From positions 1 through 64,000 of the forward strand of contig NZ_JAFMPN010000017.1 of NCBI RefSeq assembly GCF_017351175.1: 64,000 bases of DNA, read 5' to 3'. Below are positions 1-8,463 of this stretch, one piece after another; within the stretch, counting starts at the first letter, position 1; each line of letters begins with the position of its first letter. Source of the DNA: Desulfovibrio sp. Huiquan2017 (lineage in GTDB: Bacteria; Desulfobacterota; Desulfovibrionia; Desulfovibrionales; Desulfovibrionaceae). Below the pieces are notes generated by a model, which was not told where the DNA came from, made no database searches, and saw only the letters and a program-made list of their open reading frames with translations. The translations under genes and the position numbers were made by a program.

Positions 1-32
1 TTGTTACCAGCAAAACTCGGGAGTGCCGACAT
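1..32 (-). CDS. possible 5' end of a leftward gene cut by the window edge
   Basis: An ATG on the minus strand at position 32 opens a frame (MSALPSFAGN...) that runs off the left edge. It lies 38 bases downstream of the stop of the leftward glycosyltransferase gene, as the next gene of an operon would. Only about ten codons are visible and no clear ribosome binding site precedes it, so no function can be given and the start itself is uncertain. Confidence 0.2.
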   Translation of the reverse strand, partial: MSALPSFAGN

Positions 33-70
33 GGTATTTTTCGTGTCGGCGGTCCTCGTGCCGGGGAGGC

Positions 71-1300
71 CTAGATGAACCGTTCGAGCTGTTCCCGGAC
101 GGCGGGATCGCGGGCGGTGCGGAGCAGGGCCCGGGCCTTTGCCTTCAGGGCGTCGCGGTCGGCCGCGGCCCGGACCAGGCCCCGGTGCATGGCGGCGTAG
201 TGCTCGGCCATGTCCGGGACGTCGCAGGCGCTGAGGATGCGCGCGCATTCCCGGTAGGCTTCGAGGCCGGGCAGGAGCAGGGAGCGGAGATAGGCCACGG
301 GCATGGCGTCCCGGATATGGCCGCGTGTTTCCAGGAGGGCGGCCAGCAGGGCGTAGCCTTGGTCCCACAGGGGTTCCTCGCGGATCAGAGCGTGGAGGTG
401 CCCGGCGTCGGGATCGGCGAGGAAGCGGGCCTCCAGGGCTCGGGCCCGGGGCTCGGGCAGGCGGGCGACGAGGTCGAGCCAGGGAGTCAGGCCCGGTTCG
501 AAGCCGTCTTCGCGGATCAGGGCGCAGAAGTCCTCGCGGGCGTCGCGGCAGCGGGTGCGGAGTAGGCGCAGGTTGGCCGATTCGTGGTCGAAGCGGCCTT
601 CGGTGCCATGGGTGTGGTGGTGGACCACGCTTTGCGGAATGACGGAGAAATGGCCGCCGCGCTGGGCGATGCGGCAACACAGGTCCACGTCTTCCATGCC
701 GTTGACGAACCCTTCGAAGAAGCCGCCCTCGGCGTGGAAGAGCGGGGCGGGCATGAGCAGGGCGGCGGCGGTGATGACGCTGAAACGCCGTTGCCGGGCC
801 ACGGCCGGGTGGGTCTGCGGGAAGTATTCGTGGAGGTGGCGGAAATTCGTGTCGTCGGTCACGGCGATGCCCAGGTGCTGGACCCGCCCGGCGCGCACGG
901 TGTCGTCGTCCGGGAAGAGGAGCAGGGGGCCGACGCCCGCCAGGCGGCGGTCGGCCTTCAAGCCGTCCATGAGTGGCGGCAACCAACCCGAAGTGACCGT
1001 GGTGTCGTTGTTGAGGAAGAAGAGGTTCGCGGCCGAGCTTGCCCGTGCGCCCGCGTTGCATCCCTTGGCGAAGCCGAGATTCTCGGGCAGCCGGAGGTGG
1101 ATGAAGCGGTCGCCGAACAGGGCGCGGCCGAGTGTCGGGGCGGTTTGCGGGGTCTCGTCGCCGGAGCCGTTGTCGGCCAGGACGACCTGAAAGTCGTCGC
1201 CCCCGGTGTGCGCCGCCAGGGAACGCAGGCAGGCTTCGGTCAGGTTCCAGCCGTTGAAGGCGGGGATGACGATGGATAGGCGGAACCGATTTTCTGCCAT
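71..1300 (-). CDS. family 2 glycosyltransferase
   Basis: A 409-residue glycosyltransferase of the GT2 (GT-A fold) family, expected to transfer a sugar from a nucleotide donor onto a surface glycan. The N-terminus has the usual beta strand and loop (IVIPAFNG, residues 10-17), then DNGSGD at 43-48, a metal/nucleotide-binding NND triplet at 97-99 and the acceptor-site GMEDVDLC at 201-208. The C-terminal 170 residues are alpha-helical, Leu/Arg-rich and not recognised. There is no signal peptide or membrane segment, so it is probably cytoplasmic. The gene starts 7 bases after the stop of the upstream methyltransferase, so the two are almost certainly co-transcribed. Donor and acceptor cannot be told from sequence. 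Confidence 0.9.
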   Translation of the reverse strand: MAENRFRLSIVIPAFNGWNLTEACLRSLAAHTGGDDFQVVLADNGSGDETPQTAPTLGRALFGDRFIHLRLPENLGFAKGCNAGARASSAANLFFLNNDTTVTSGWLPPLMDGLKADRRLAGVGPLLLFPDDDTVRAGRVQHLGIAVTDDTNFRHLHEYFPQTHPAVARQRRFSVITAAALLMPAPLFHAEGGFFEGFVNGMEDVDLCCRIAQRGGHFSVIPQSVVHHHTHGTEGRFDHESANLRLLRTRCRDAREDFCALIREDGFEPGLTPWLDLVARLPEPRARALEARFLADPDAGHLHALIREEPLWDQGYALLAALLETRGHIRDAMPVAYLRSLLLPGLEAYRECARILSACDVPDMAEHYAAMHRGLVRAAADRDALKAKARALLRTARDPAVREQLERFI

Positions 1301-1307
1301 GGCGCGG

Positions 1308-2045
1308 CTAGCCCATTTCCGGCTCGGTCTTCCAGGCGAAGAGGGGGGTGAGCGGCTTCATGTTGGTGAAGTCCACGCGCACGGCCACGAACGCGCCCAG
1401 GGCCGGTGGCAGTATGTGGGCGTTGAGCTGGTTGGCCAGGCCCGTGGGCTTCCAGGTCTTCATGGGCCCGGGCAGGACCGAGCGGGCCAGGGTGGGGCGC
1501 AGGCCCGTGACCTTGTGGACGAGGTCCTGCATCTCGCACCAGGTGAACCAGTGGGCTTGGGCCATGGAGGACCCGGAGCCCCGTATGTTCATGTAGTAAT
1601 ACAGGGAGTTCTTATTCAGATAGCCGATGAGCATGCCTTTCTCGGCCACGCGCGCGGCCTCGGTCAGCATGCCCTCGGGGTCGTCGGCGAATTCGAGCAC
1701 GGACCAGAGCAGGGCATAGTCGAACTCGTTGTCCGAGAAGGGCGTGTTCTCACCGTGGCCCACGTGCAGTTCGGCCCGGTTGCCGAACCGCTTTCGGGCG
1801 GCCGCGAGCATTTCGGGCGAACGGTCCATGCCGGTGACGTCCAGGCCCATCTGATAGAGGGTTTCCATGAACAGGCCGGTTCCGCAGCCGATTTCGAGGA
1901 TCTTGCGCTTGCGTCTCGGCCACCCCGCCAGGACCTCCTGCAGGAGGAGCACCTCGCGGTCCAGGGCGTAGCGCCCCTCGGGGGTGTCGAACCAGGCTTC
2001 GTAATTTTCGGGATCCCACATGGCGGCGTCCTCAGGCGGTTTCAT
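1308..2045 (-). CDS. class I SAM-dependent methyltransferase
   Basis: A 245-residue Methyltransf_11-type enzyme. The SAM-binding motif I is LEIGCGTG (residues 50-57), followed by the acidic motif II loop (GMDRSPEM) and the post-motif GHGENTPF before FDYALLWSVLEF. This is the standard Rossmann core with a variable C-terminal substrate part. It is the first gene of a two-gene leftward unit with the GT2 glycosyltransferase, which suggests methylation of a glycan or lipid intermediate, but the substrate is unknown. The ATG at 2045 gives the typical spacing of about 45 residues before motif I. Confidence 0.88.
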   Translation of the reverse strand: MKPPEDAAMWDPENYEAWFDTPEGRYALDREVLLLQEVLAGWPRRKRKILEIGCGTGLFMETLYQMGLDVTGMDRSPEMLAAARKRFGNRAELHVGHGENTPFSDNEFDYALLWSVLEFADDPEGMLTEAARVAEKGMLIGYLNKNSLYYYMNIRGSGSSMAQAHWFTWCEMQDLVHKVTGLRPTLARSVLPGPMKTWKPTGLANQLNAHILPPALGAFVAVRVDFTNMKPLTPLFAWKTEPEMG

Positions 2046-2143
2046 CTTCTCCCGAAAGTATGACCATCATACCCCCCTCTGTAAATAGGAGGCCGGGAAA
2101 AGTTGGGCGAAACCGTCTTGGGGACGCCGGGAGCCGCGCGGCG

Positions 2144-2692
2144 TTATCGGCCGCCGCGCCGTCCGCGTCCGAAGCCGTTGCCCGGGCCGCGTCCCTTGCC
2201 GCGCCCGCCGCCGGGGCCGCCGCATCCGCCCGGACCGAAGCCTCGCCCGCCGCCGGGTCCGCCGGTCATGGGGTCTTCGCGCAGGGAAGCGACGAGTTTG
2301 CCGAGGATGGTGCGCAATTGGCCGCGCTCGTCCTCATCCAGGCGGTCGAACGGACTGTCCGCGTCGGCCCCGTTGTCAGCCGGAGCCAGGGCGCGGGCCG
2401 CGTCCGTGGGGGAGATGATGAAACTGCGTCGGTCCGCCTCGTTGCGTTCCCGGAGGATGAGCCCCCGGTCTTCAAGCTTGCGCAAGAGTTCGCTCAGGGA
2501 TGAAGAGCGCACATCGAGGATTTCGAGCAGTTCGCCCTGGGGCATGGGGCCGTTTTCGAGGAGGATGGACAGGACCTGGTACTGGGCGTGGTGCGCATGG
2601 TCGCGGCGGTGGGAGGCGCGCGCCATGAGCCGGGAGGCCAGGCGGAAGAGCCCGGCCAACTCGGCATCGGTTGCGGGGGTGGCGGGCCTCAT
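2144..2692 (-). CDS. MarR-family regulator with Gly/Arg-rich tail
   Basis: A 182-residue winged-helix regulator. Residues 10-130 match the MarR core: HHAQYQVLSILLENG, then the recognition-helix region RSSSLSELLRKLEDRGLI and the wing with ERNEADRRS. The last 40 residues (GGPGGGRGFGPGG... to the C-terminus) are almost entirely Gly, Arg and Pro, which is unusual for MarR proteins. A longer upstream frame exists, but the ATG at 2692 lies just 2 bases past the stop of the preceding gene and begins the conserved part, so coupled translation is likely. The neighbour has the same Gly/Arg-rich composition. Probable autoregulation through the palindromes at 3193-3258 is inference. Confidence 0.85.
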   Translation of the reverse strand: MRPATPATDAELAGLFRLASRLMARASHRRDHAHHAQYQVLSILLENGPMPQGELLEILDVRSSSLSELLRKLEDRGLILRERNEADRRSFIISPTDAARALAPADNGADADSPFDRLDEDERGQLRTILGKLVASLREDPMTGGPGGGRGFGPGGCGGPGGGRGKGRGPGNGFGRGRRGGR

Positions 2693-2694
2693 GG

Positions 2695-3150
2695 TCAGCG
2701 CATCCTCGCGGCGTAGGCCTCTCCCTTGGGGCAGGAGGGGGCGTTCAGGGGGCAGTGCTGGTCGCACAGCGGGCAGAATCCGGCGTCCGGCGCGAGTCCG
2801 TCTGCGGGGTTTGGCCCCATGGCCGCCCGGAACGCGCCGCCGCGGCCCGGCTGGAACCGGTTCAGTCCCATGCCGCACGGCCCGCGTCCCATCCGGCCTT
2901 CACCTATCCCGGCGCATTGCCCCTGACCGAGGCCCTGGCCAAAGCCGCGTCCCTGTCCGTTGCCGAAGCCGCCGCCGTTGCCCCGGCCGCGTCCCTTGCC
3001 GGCCCTGCCCTGCCCCCGGCCCTGGCCGGGACCGTTGGTGAGCCCCTGTCCGCCGCCGTTGCCGAATCCGGCGCACCCGCGCCGTCCCTGTCCGCGATTG
3101 CCGCGTCCGAAGCCTTGGCCGTCATACCTATCGTTGTTCCAACCGAACAT
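2695..3150 (-). CDS. Gly/Arg-rich protein with C-terminal Cys cluster
   Basis: A 151-residue protein made mostly of GQGRG/GNGGG-type repeats (roughly residues 8-100), ending in a compact Cys/His block (CPLCDQHCPLNAPSC) that could bind a metal. I do not recognise a named family. The start at 3150 is chosen because an AAAGGAG site sits 6 bases before it (MFGWNND...); the longer frame to 3306 would include the promoter. It is the first gene after a near-consensus promoter and is followed after 2 bases by the MarR gene, so it is probably the regulated product or a partner of that regulator. A metal-sensing or metal-storage role is only a guess. Confidence 0.75.
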   Translation of the reverse strand: MFGWNNDRYDGQGFGRGNRGQGRRGCAGFGNGGGQGLTNGPGQGRGQGRAGKGRGRGNGGGFGNGQGRGFGQGLGQGQCAGIGEGRMGRGPCGMGLNRFQPGRGGAFRAAMGPNPADGLAPDAGFCPLCDQHCPLNAPSCPKGEAYAARMR

Positions 3151-3192
3151 GTCGTACTCCTTTGGTTGCATGGTGTGGGCACCCGATTGAGT

Positions 3193-3258
3193 AGGTACCT
3201 TCCTTTTCCTGTTGAATATAAGCCCTCGTTGGTCCCTGTCAAGATAAAAAGGTACCTT
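3193..3258 (-). promoter_or_regulatory. strong promoter between two GGTACC palindromes
   Basis: On the minus strand a perfect -35 (TTGACA, 3242-3237) is followed after 16 bases by a -10 (TATATT, 3220-3215). Upstream of the -35 lies AAGGTACCTT (3249-3258) and downstream of the expected start point lies AGGTACCT (3193-3200). Two copies of one palindrome bracketing a promoter is the pattern expected for a repressor; the MarR protein encoded by the second gene is the obvious candidate. The sites and spacing are seen; the regulator assignment is inference. Confidence 0.7.
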
Positions 3259-3369
3259 CGTATCTATCCCGTACTTTTTCCCGTCGTCAGGCCGTCTTCC
3301 CGGCAAAGGGCCTCGCCCTTTTCGGGGCCGCGCCCGGGCATTCGGCGGGAGAGAGTGTGGGCCGGGGGC

Positions 3370-4773
3370 CTAGTCCGTCTGGATGTTGTAGGCCTTGAGT
3401 TTGCGGTAGAGGGAGCTGCGTTCCAGGCCGATGGCCTTGGCGAGTTGGGAGATGTTGCCGTCGAATTCGCGGAGTTTGGCTTCGAGGAAGCGGGCCTCGA
3501 AGTCGGCGCGGGCCTGTTTGAGGTCGGTCGGGCCTTGGCCGATGAGGTCGTCCAGGGGGGCGCTTTCGGCGGTCGGGGGTGGAGTCGGTTCGGCGGCCCG
3601 GCGCACGGGCTTGTATTCCGGGGGCAGGCGGTCCGGGGTGACGGTGTCGCCCGCGTACATGATAAACATGCGCTCCACGAAATTCTTGAGTTCGCGCACA
3701 TTGCCGGGCCAGGCGTATTCCTTGAGCATGGCCAGGGCCTCGGGGGCGAATGCGATGGGCTTGAAACCGTGCTGGCGGACCAGGGTGTCGATGAAGTCGC
3801 TGATCAGCAGCGGGATGTCCTCCGCGCGATCGCGCAGGGGCGGCAGTTCCAGGGGGAAGACTTTGAGCCGGTAGTAGAGGTCCTCGCGGAAGTTGCCCGC
3901 CTCGATCTCCCGGGCCAGGTCCTTGTTGGTGGCGGCGATGACGCGTACGTCCACCTTGATGGTCTTGCGCCCGCCCACGTGCTCGAAGGCCTGCTCCTGG
4001 AGGATACGCAGGATCTTGGCCTGGGTCTTGAGGGACATGTCGCCGATCTCGTCCAGGAACAGGGTGGAGCCGTCGGCCAGCTCGAACTTGCCTTCCTGGG
4101 CCCTTTCCGCGCCGGTGAAGGCACCTTTCTCGTGGCCGAACAGTTCGGATTCGATGAGCTCCTCGGGGATGGCCGCGCAGTTGACCGCCACCAGCGGTCG
4201 GTCGGCGCGCGACGACTGGTTGTGGATGGATCGGGCCACGATCTCCTTGCCCGTACCGTTCTCGCCGGTGATCAGCACCCAGGATTCAGTGGGGGCGACC
4301 CGGCCGATGACCTCGCGCAGCTCGGCGATGGGCCGGGACTCGCCGGTCAGGGTGATGGGTTGTTCCGAGGAGATGCGCGTCTTCAAGGCCTGGTTTTCCT
4401 GGCGCAGGCGGGAGAATTCCAGCCCGTTGCGCGCCGAGACCACGACCTTTTCCAGGGAGAGCGGCTTTTCAATGAAGTCGAAGGCCCCCTTCTTGAGCGC
4501 CTTGACCGCGGTTTCGATGGTCCCGTGGCCGGAGATCATGATTACGGGCAGCCCCTCGAAGTCCCGGGAGAGGATTTCCAGGGCCTTGAGGCCATCCATG
4601 CCGGGCAGCCAGATGTCCAGGAAGATCAGGTCCGGGATGTCGGTGCCAAGCAGTTCGAAGCCCTCTTCGCCGGATTCGGCCTCGACTACGGACAACCCTT
4701 CGTCTTCGAGGATGCCGCGCAGGGAGAGACGGATGGATTCTTCGTCGTCGATGATCAGGATCTTTGCGGGCAT
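3370..4773 (-). CDS. sigma-54-dependent response regulator, NtrC/NtrX type
   Basis: A 467-residue three-domain activator. Receiver domain, residues 4-118, with the acidic pair at 10-11, phosphoacceptor Asp53 (FLDIW) and Lys103 (EKP). AAA+ domain, about 140-375: Walker A GENGTGKE (170-177), the sigma-54 contact loop GAFTGA (217-222), Walker B LFLDEIGD (238-245) and WPGNVREL (355-362). Fis-type helix-turn-helix at about 438-460 (NISQLAKAIGLERSSLYRK). All signature residues are intact, so it should drive RNA polymerase containing RpoN when phosphorylated. No histidine kinase is adjacent, so it is an orphan regulator with an unknown input. The gene follows the flavoprotein gene by 87 bases on the same strand. 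Confidence 0.93.
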   Translation of the reverse strand: MPAKILIIDDEESIRLSLRGILEDEGLSVVEAESGEEGFELLGTDIPDLIFLDIWLPGMDGLKALEILSRDFEGLPVIMISGHGTIETAVKALKKGAFDFIEKPLSLEKVVVSARNGLEFSRLRQENQALKTRISSEQPITLTGESRPIAELREVIGRVAPTESWVLITGENGTGKEIVARSIHNQSSRADRPLVAVNCAAIPEELIESELFGHEKGAFTGAERAQEGKFELADGSTLFLDEIGDMSLKTQAKILRILQEQAFEHVGGRKTIKVDVRVIAATNKDLAREIEAGNFREDLYYRLKVFPLELPPLRDRAEDIPLLISDFIDTLVRQHGFKPIAFAPEALAMLKEYAWPGNVRELKNFVERMFIMYAGDTVTPDRLPPEYKPVRRAAEPTPPPTAESAPLDDLIGQGPTDLKQARADFEARFLEAKLREFDGNISQLAKAIGLERSSLYRKLKAYNIQTD

Positions 4774-4860
4774 GAGTGCTCCCTTGCAAGGTCGTCCGGC
4801 GCGGTTGCGCCGTCCCTTCTTATAGATGACCCGGCGCGATGATTCAAGCCGCTCTCCGCG

Positions 4861-6024
4861 TTACTCGCCGGGTTGCGGGAATCTCCAGTCCTTTTTTTTC
4901 AGCCAATGGTAGGAGCGCTTGCCGTGGACCATGTCGCCGAGCGGTCCCGCGCCGAGTTTGACGAACCGGCGGATGGATCCGGGGCCGAACAATTTCATGA
5001 CCCGGAACAGGAACCAGCGCAGGGTATTGGAGCCGCGCAGCTCGGGCAGGATGGTGTGGTGCAGGTCGCGGAGGTATTCGGGGCCGGGGTCGATGCCGGT
5101 TGCCAGGGAGCGGGCTACGGCGCGGCCCGCGTACATGCCCGTGCTCAGGGCGTAGAAGATGCCCTCGCCGAAAAGCGGCTCCACGTAGCCGCCCGCGTCC
5201 CCGGCGAGCAGGGCGTTGCCGTGCACCGGGTCGTGCAGGAAGCTGCCGTAGGGCAGGGGATGGCCGCGTTGGTAGGAGAGCACGGCCGGGTCCACGCCAA
5301 GCACGTCGAGATAGGTCCGGAACAGCTTGGCGAAGTGGGTGTCCCGGCGGCGCAGGCCGCAGATGCCGATGAGGACGTGGTCTCCGTTGGGGAAGACCCA
5401 GCCGTAGCCCGCCTCCATGAAGCCGACGTACAGGATCGGCCGGTCCACCGGCTCGGGGAAATCGCCTGCCAGGATTTTGACCTCGATGGTCGCGGCCGTG
5501 AGCCGCCGCATGGCATTGAGATTCACCTCGGGAAAGGCGGCGCGCACCGTGGAGTGGGCTCCATCCGCGCCGATGATGTATCGGGCCCGGAGGGCCCGGC
5601 CGTCCTTGAGGATCACCTCGCCGCTGTCCGGGTCGCAACCGCTCACCTCTTCCCCCTCCCGGACCCGGGCTCCGGCCCGGCGCACGTGGTAGAGCAGCCG
5701 GTTGTCCAATTCGGCTCGATCGGTGAAGTGGAACGGGTAGGACAGCGAGCCCTCGGCCAGGGTGGCGGTGAAGCTGCGGATGGCGTAGCGGTCCGAGACA
5801 TAGCGGATGATCCCTTCCCGCCTCAGGGTTTCGGGCGTCTCGCCGAAGAGGGCGTTCAGGATCTGTATGGTTTTCCAGGTGAGCAGGCCGCCGCAGAGTT
5901 TGCTGCGCGGGAATTCTGCCTTGTCCAGGACGAGCACGGAGGCTCCCTGTCGGGCCAGGGTCACGGCCGCCGCGCTGCCCGCAAGGGAACCGCCGCAGAC
6001 GATGGTGTCGAAGATATCGTTCAT
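4861..6024 (-). CDS. FAD-dependent oxidoreductase, geranylgeranyl-reductase type
   Basis: A 387-residue flavoprotein. The dinucleotide-binding motif lies right at the N-terminus (VCGGSLAGSAAA, about residues 8-19), followed by the family's KLCGG segment and, in the middle, the second FAD-binding motif (IIGADGAHS) and the GDAGG motif near the FAD ribityl site (LLAGDAGGYVEPLFGEG). This family saturates isoprenoid chains of lipids or quinones, or hydroxylates aromatic compounds; which one applies cannot be read from sequence. The ATG at 6024 is preferred over an in-frame GTG at 6051 that overlaps the upstream stop, because it places the FAD motif at the usual distance; neither has a strong ribosome site. 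It follows the small membrane protein gene directly. Confidence 0.85.
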   Translation of the reverse strand: MNDIFDTIVCGGSLAGSAAAVTLARQGASVLVLDKAEFPRSKLCGGLLTWKTIQILNALFGETPETLRREGIIRYVSDRYAIRSFTATLAEGSLSYPFHFTDRAELDNRLLYHVRRAGARVREGEEVSGCDPDSGEVILKDGRALRARYIIGADGAHSTVRAAFPEVNLNAMRRLTAATIEVKILAGDFPEPVDRPILYVGFMEAGYGWVFPNGDHVLIGICGLRRRDTHFAKLFRTYLDVLGVDPAVLSYQRGHPLPYGSFLHDPVHGNALLAGDAGGYVEPLFGEGIFYALSTGMYAGRAVARSLATGIDPGPEYLRDLHHTILPELRGSNTLRWFLFRVMKLFGPGSIRRFVKLGAGPLGDMVHGKRSYHWLKKKDWRFPQPGE

Positions 6025-6047
6025 GTCGCTTACCCGTCCGGGGTCGG

Positions 6048-6533
6048 TCACATGGTGTTGATCATGGACGAGGGATTGCGACCTTCCTTTTTGAGTTGCC
6101 GGTAAGTACGCACGTCCTTGTCCAGCTTGCGCAATAGGGAGACCACCAGATCGCGTCGCGGCGTGCGGCGGGCCGGGGTGGTGAAGGTGAATCCGTCGGT
6201 CATGATGACGTGGAGTTCGAAGATGATGGCCGAGTCCGGGCCGACCGCGCCATAGCTGTCCTGGGTGGAGGCGTCCACCTTGACTTCCTGGAAGAGATCG
6301 TTGCGCGCCTTGATGTAGTTCAGGATGCGCTCGATCTCCCGGTCGGTGTAATCCCTCGGGCTCAGGGTGCCGGAAAACTGGAGCTTCTTGGAGGCGGAGT
6401 TGGAAAACACGGACTCGCCCTTGCGCACCAGGTCCAGGTTGAAAAAGATATAAATGACGGCGCCCGCGACCAGGATCAAAAAAATGTTCCTGGCTATTTC
6501 CGTCTTTTTCTGTCGGTGTTTCCTGCCGTTCAT
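6048..6533 (-). CDS. single-pass membrane protein of unknown function
   Basis: A 161-residue protein with a basic N-terminus (MNGRKHRQKKTE), one hydrophobic helix at about residues 16-36 and a soluble C-terminal part of about 120 residues, presumably outside the cytoplasmic membrane. The soluble part has mixed alpha/beta character (ERILNYIKARNDLF, DSAIIFELHVIM) and ends in a basic helix. I do not recognise a family. The ATG at 6533 has a GGAG site 6 bases upstream, whereas the longer frame from 6590 has none. Its stop overlaps the possible GTG start of the flavoprotein, so the two genes are likely one transcript. Confidence 0.7.
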   Translation of the reverse strand: MNGRKHRQKKTEIARNIFLILVAGAVIYIFFNLDLVRKGESVFSNSASKKLQFSGTLSPRDYTDREIERILNYIKARNDLFQEVKVDASTQDSYGAVGPDSAIIFELHVIMTDGFTFTTPARRTPRRDLVVSLLRKLDKDVRTYRQLKKEGRNPSSMINTM

Positions 6534-6589
6534 GCCCGCTCCGCTGAACTGATCGTGTGTGCCGGGCCTACATACTATGAATCCCGGCA

Positions 6590-6622
6590 AGAAAAAAGGG
6601 GCTGCTTTCCTTGGCGAAGCCC
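6590..6622 (-). terminator. possible terminator after nadE
   Basis: On the minus strand a GGGCT...AGCCC stem (short, with mismatches) is followed by a run of six T. It sits 14 bases past the nadE stop. The stem is weak, so confidence is moderate. Confidence 0.45.
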
Positions 6623-6635
6623 GGACCGAAAGGGT

Positions 6636-8288
6636 CTATATCTCGCGGCGGCAGGCCAGGGGCATGCGCCAGCCTGTGCCGAAGGATCGCGGGGTCAGCT
6701 TGATGCCCGGCGCGGCCTGTCGGCGTTTGAACTCGGCGAAACGCACCAGATCCAGAACCCGGTTCACCGTGGCTTCGTCGAAACCGGCCCTCACGATGTC
6801 TCCCCGCGACTGGTGGCGTTCCACGTGCCGTTCCAGGATGGCGTCCAGGACCTCGTAGGGCGGCAGGGAGTCCTGGTCCTTCTGGTCCGGCCGCAGCTCC
6901 GCGGACGGGGGTTTGCTGATGATCGCCGCGGGGATGCCCGGGCGCACGTTCTCGTTGTACCAGCGGGCCACCTTGAAGACCCCGGTTTTGTCCACGTCCG
7001 AGATGACCGCGTAGCCGCCGGACATGTCTCCGTAGATGGTACAGTAGCCCACGGCCAGTTCAGACTTGTTGCCCGTGGTCAGGAGCAGGGAACCGTATTT
7101 GTTGGACAGGGCCATGAGCAGGTTGCCCCGGATGCGCGACTGGATGTTCTCCTCGGTGGTGTCCGGGGCGTGCCCGGCAAAGGGGACGGCCAGGGTGGTC
7201 TCGAAAGCGCGCATGATCGGCTCGATGGGCAGGGTCAGGGTCTTGATCCCGAGGTTTTTGGCCAGCTCCAGGGAATCGTCGATGGACCCCCGGCTCGAAT
7301 AAGGCGAGGGCATGAGCACGCAGGTCACGTTCTCCGGGCCGAGGGCCTCGGCGGCCACGGCTGCGGTCACCGCCGAATCGATACCCCCGGACAGCCCGAC
7401 CAGGGCCGAGGAAAAACGGCTCTTGCGCACGTAGTCTCGGGTGCCCAGGACCAGGGCGTGCCAAGTCTCCGCCGGGCGGGAAAAGTCGTCTTCGGCGATG
7501 GAACCGCGCTCGTCGGTGTCCACGATGAGCACCTGTTCCTCGAACCCCCGGGCTCGGGCGATGAGCGTTCCGTCGGGGCCGAAGGCGCAGGACCGGCCGT
7601 CAAAGATCAGGTCGTCGTTGCCGCCCACCTGATTGGCGTAGACCAATGGCGTGGCGTACTTGCGGACCACGGCGCCGAGCATGTTTTCGCGCAGCGCCTG
7701 CTTGCCCAGGAAGAGGGGGGAGGCGGACAGGTTCAGGATCAGGTCCGGCTTGTGCCCGGCGATCTCCTCCAGGGGATCGCGGGCGTAGCTCCGGGTGTCC
7801 CAATAGTCCTTGTCGTTCCAGGCGTCCTCGCAGATGGTCACGGCCAGGGTCTTGCCCCGGTGGCGGATGATGTTCGCCTCGGGATCGCCTTCGGGGGCGG
7901 GCTCGAAATAGCGGGCTTCGTCGAAGACGTCGTAGGTGGGCAACAGGGTCTTGCGCACGGACTTGACGACGGCGCCGCCTTCGCACCAGAGGGCGCAGTT
8001 GAAGATGGATTTGCCGGGGCCCTTGCGGTTGGGCTCCACCGAGCCGAGCAACAGCGGCGGGCCGTCGGCCAGTTCGCGCGCCAGCTCCTGGGCCACTTCG
8101 TCCGCGCGCCGGATGAAGCCGTCGTACAAGAGCAGGTCCCGGGGGGGGTACCCGGTCAGGGCCATCTCCGGCGTCAGACAGAGGTCCGCGCCCATGTCGG
8201 CGGCCCGCCGCGCCGCCGCCACGATCCGGGCTCGGTTGCCGTCCAGGTCGCCGACCATCTGATTGAGTTGCAACACGCCGATTCTCAT
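6636..8288 (-). CDS. nadE: glutamine-dependent NAD+ synthetase
   Basis: A 550-residue two-domain enzyme that makes NAD+ from nicotinic acid adenine dinucleotide, ATP and glutamine. The N-terminal nitrilase-type glutaminase domain (about 1-260) carries the triad Glu41 (TPEMALTGYP), Lys113 (RKTLLPTYDVFDE) and Cys153 (TICEDAW). The C-terminal synthetase domain (about 270-550) has the P-loop SGGIDS at 300-305 and the GNKSE and YGDMSGG motifs. Two in-frame ATGs lie 6 bases apart (8294 and 8288); I choose 8288 because a promoter ends 7 bases before it and no ribosome binding site is visible for either. Length is normal for the family. Confidence 0.95.
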   Translation of the reverse strand: MRIGVLQLNQMVGDLDGNRARIVAAARRAADMGADLCLTPEMALTGYPPRDLLLYDGFIRRADEVAQELARELADGPPLLLGSVEPNRKGPGKSIFNCALWCEGGAVVKSVRKTLLPTYDVFDEARYFEPAPEGDPEANIIRHRGKTLAVTICEDAWNDKDYWDTRSYARDPLEEIAGHKPDLILNLSASPLFLGKQALRENMLGAVVRKYATPLVYANQVGGNDDLIFDGRSCAFGPDGTLIARARGFEEQVLIVDTDERGSIAEDDFSRPAETWHALVLGTRDYVRKSRFSSALVGLSGGIDSAVTAAVAAEALGPENVTCVLMPSPYSSRGSIDDSLELAKNLGIKTLTLPIEPIMRAFETTLAVPFAGHAPDTTEENIQSRIRGNLLMALSNKYGSLLLTTGNKSELAVGYCTIYGDMSGGYAVISDVDKTGVFKVARWYNENVRPGIPAAIISKPPSAELRPDQKDQDSLPPYEVLDAILERHVERHQSRGDIVRAGFDEATVNRVLDLVRFAEFKRRQAAPGIKLTPRSFGTGWRMPLACRREI

Positions 8289-8295
8289 GGGCATC

Positions 8296-8324
8296 TAGAT
8301 ACGTCAAAGTGGAGCCGGGGGCAA
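8296..8324 (-). promoter_or_regulatory. candidate nadE promoter abutting the start codon
   Basis: Minus strand: TTGCCC (8324-8319), 17-base spacer, TATCTA (8301-8296), then 7 bases to the ATG at 8288. The predicted transcript would begin at or next to the start codon, and no Shine-Dalgarno sequence is present. Predicted by eye only. Confidence 0.45.
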
Positions 8325-8434
8325 CAGATGGAGGAGCGGGATAACTCCCGGGGGACGGGGGCGGTGTTTCCGGCTTCGGGTGGCCGGAGGGACCTGTCGG
8401 GCAAGGTTTTCCGGCATGCTAATTGCTTTCCTTG

Positions 8435-8463
8435 TTGAACGATTCGCCGTTCGCGGCTACTAT
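8435..8463 (+). promoter_or_regulatory. candidate promoter for the glycosyltransferase at 8632
   Basis: TTGAAC (8435-8440), a 17-base spacer and TACTAT (8458-8463) make a good sigma-70 type promoter reading into the gene at 8632. The leader would be about 160 bases long. The rest of the 337-base gap between nadE and this gene shows no other coding potential. Confidence 0.5.

Noticed and set aside
2671-4842. A 723-codon frame on the plus strand
   Set aside because: Antisense to the MarR pair and the sigma-54 regulator; composition without any recognisable fold.
6210-8438. A 742-codon frame on the plus strand
   Set aside because: Antisense to nadE, which has intact catalytic motifs; no motif of its own.
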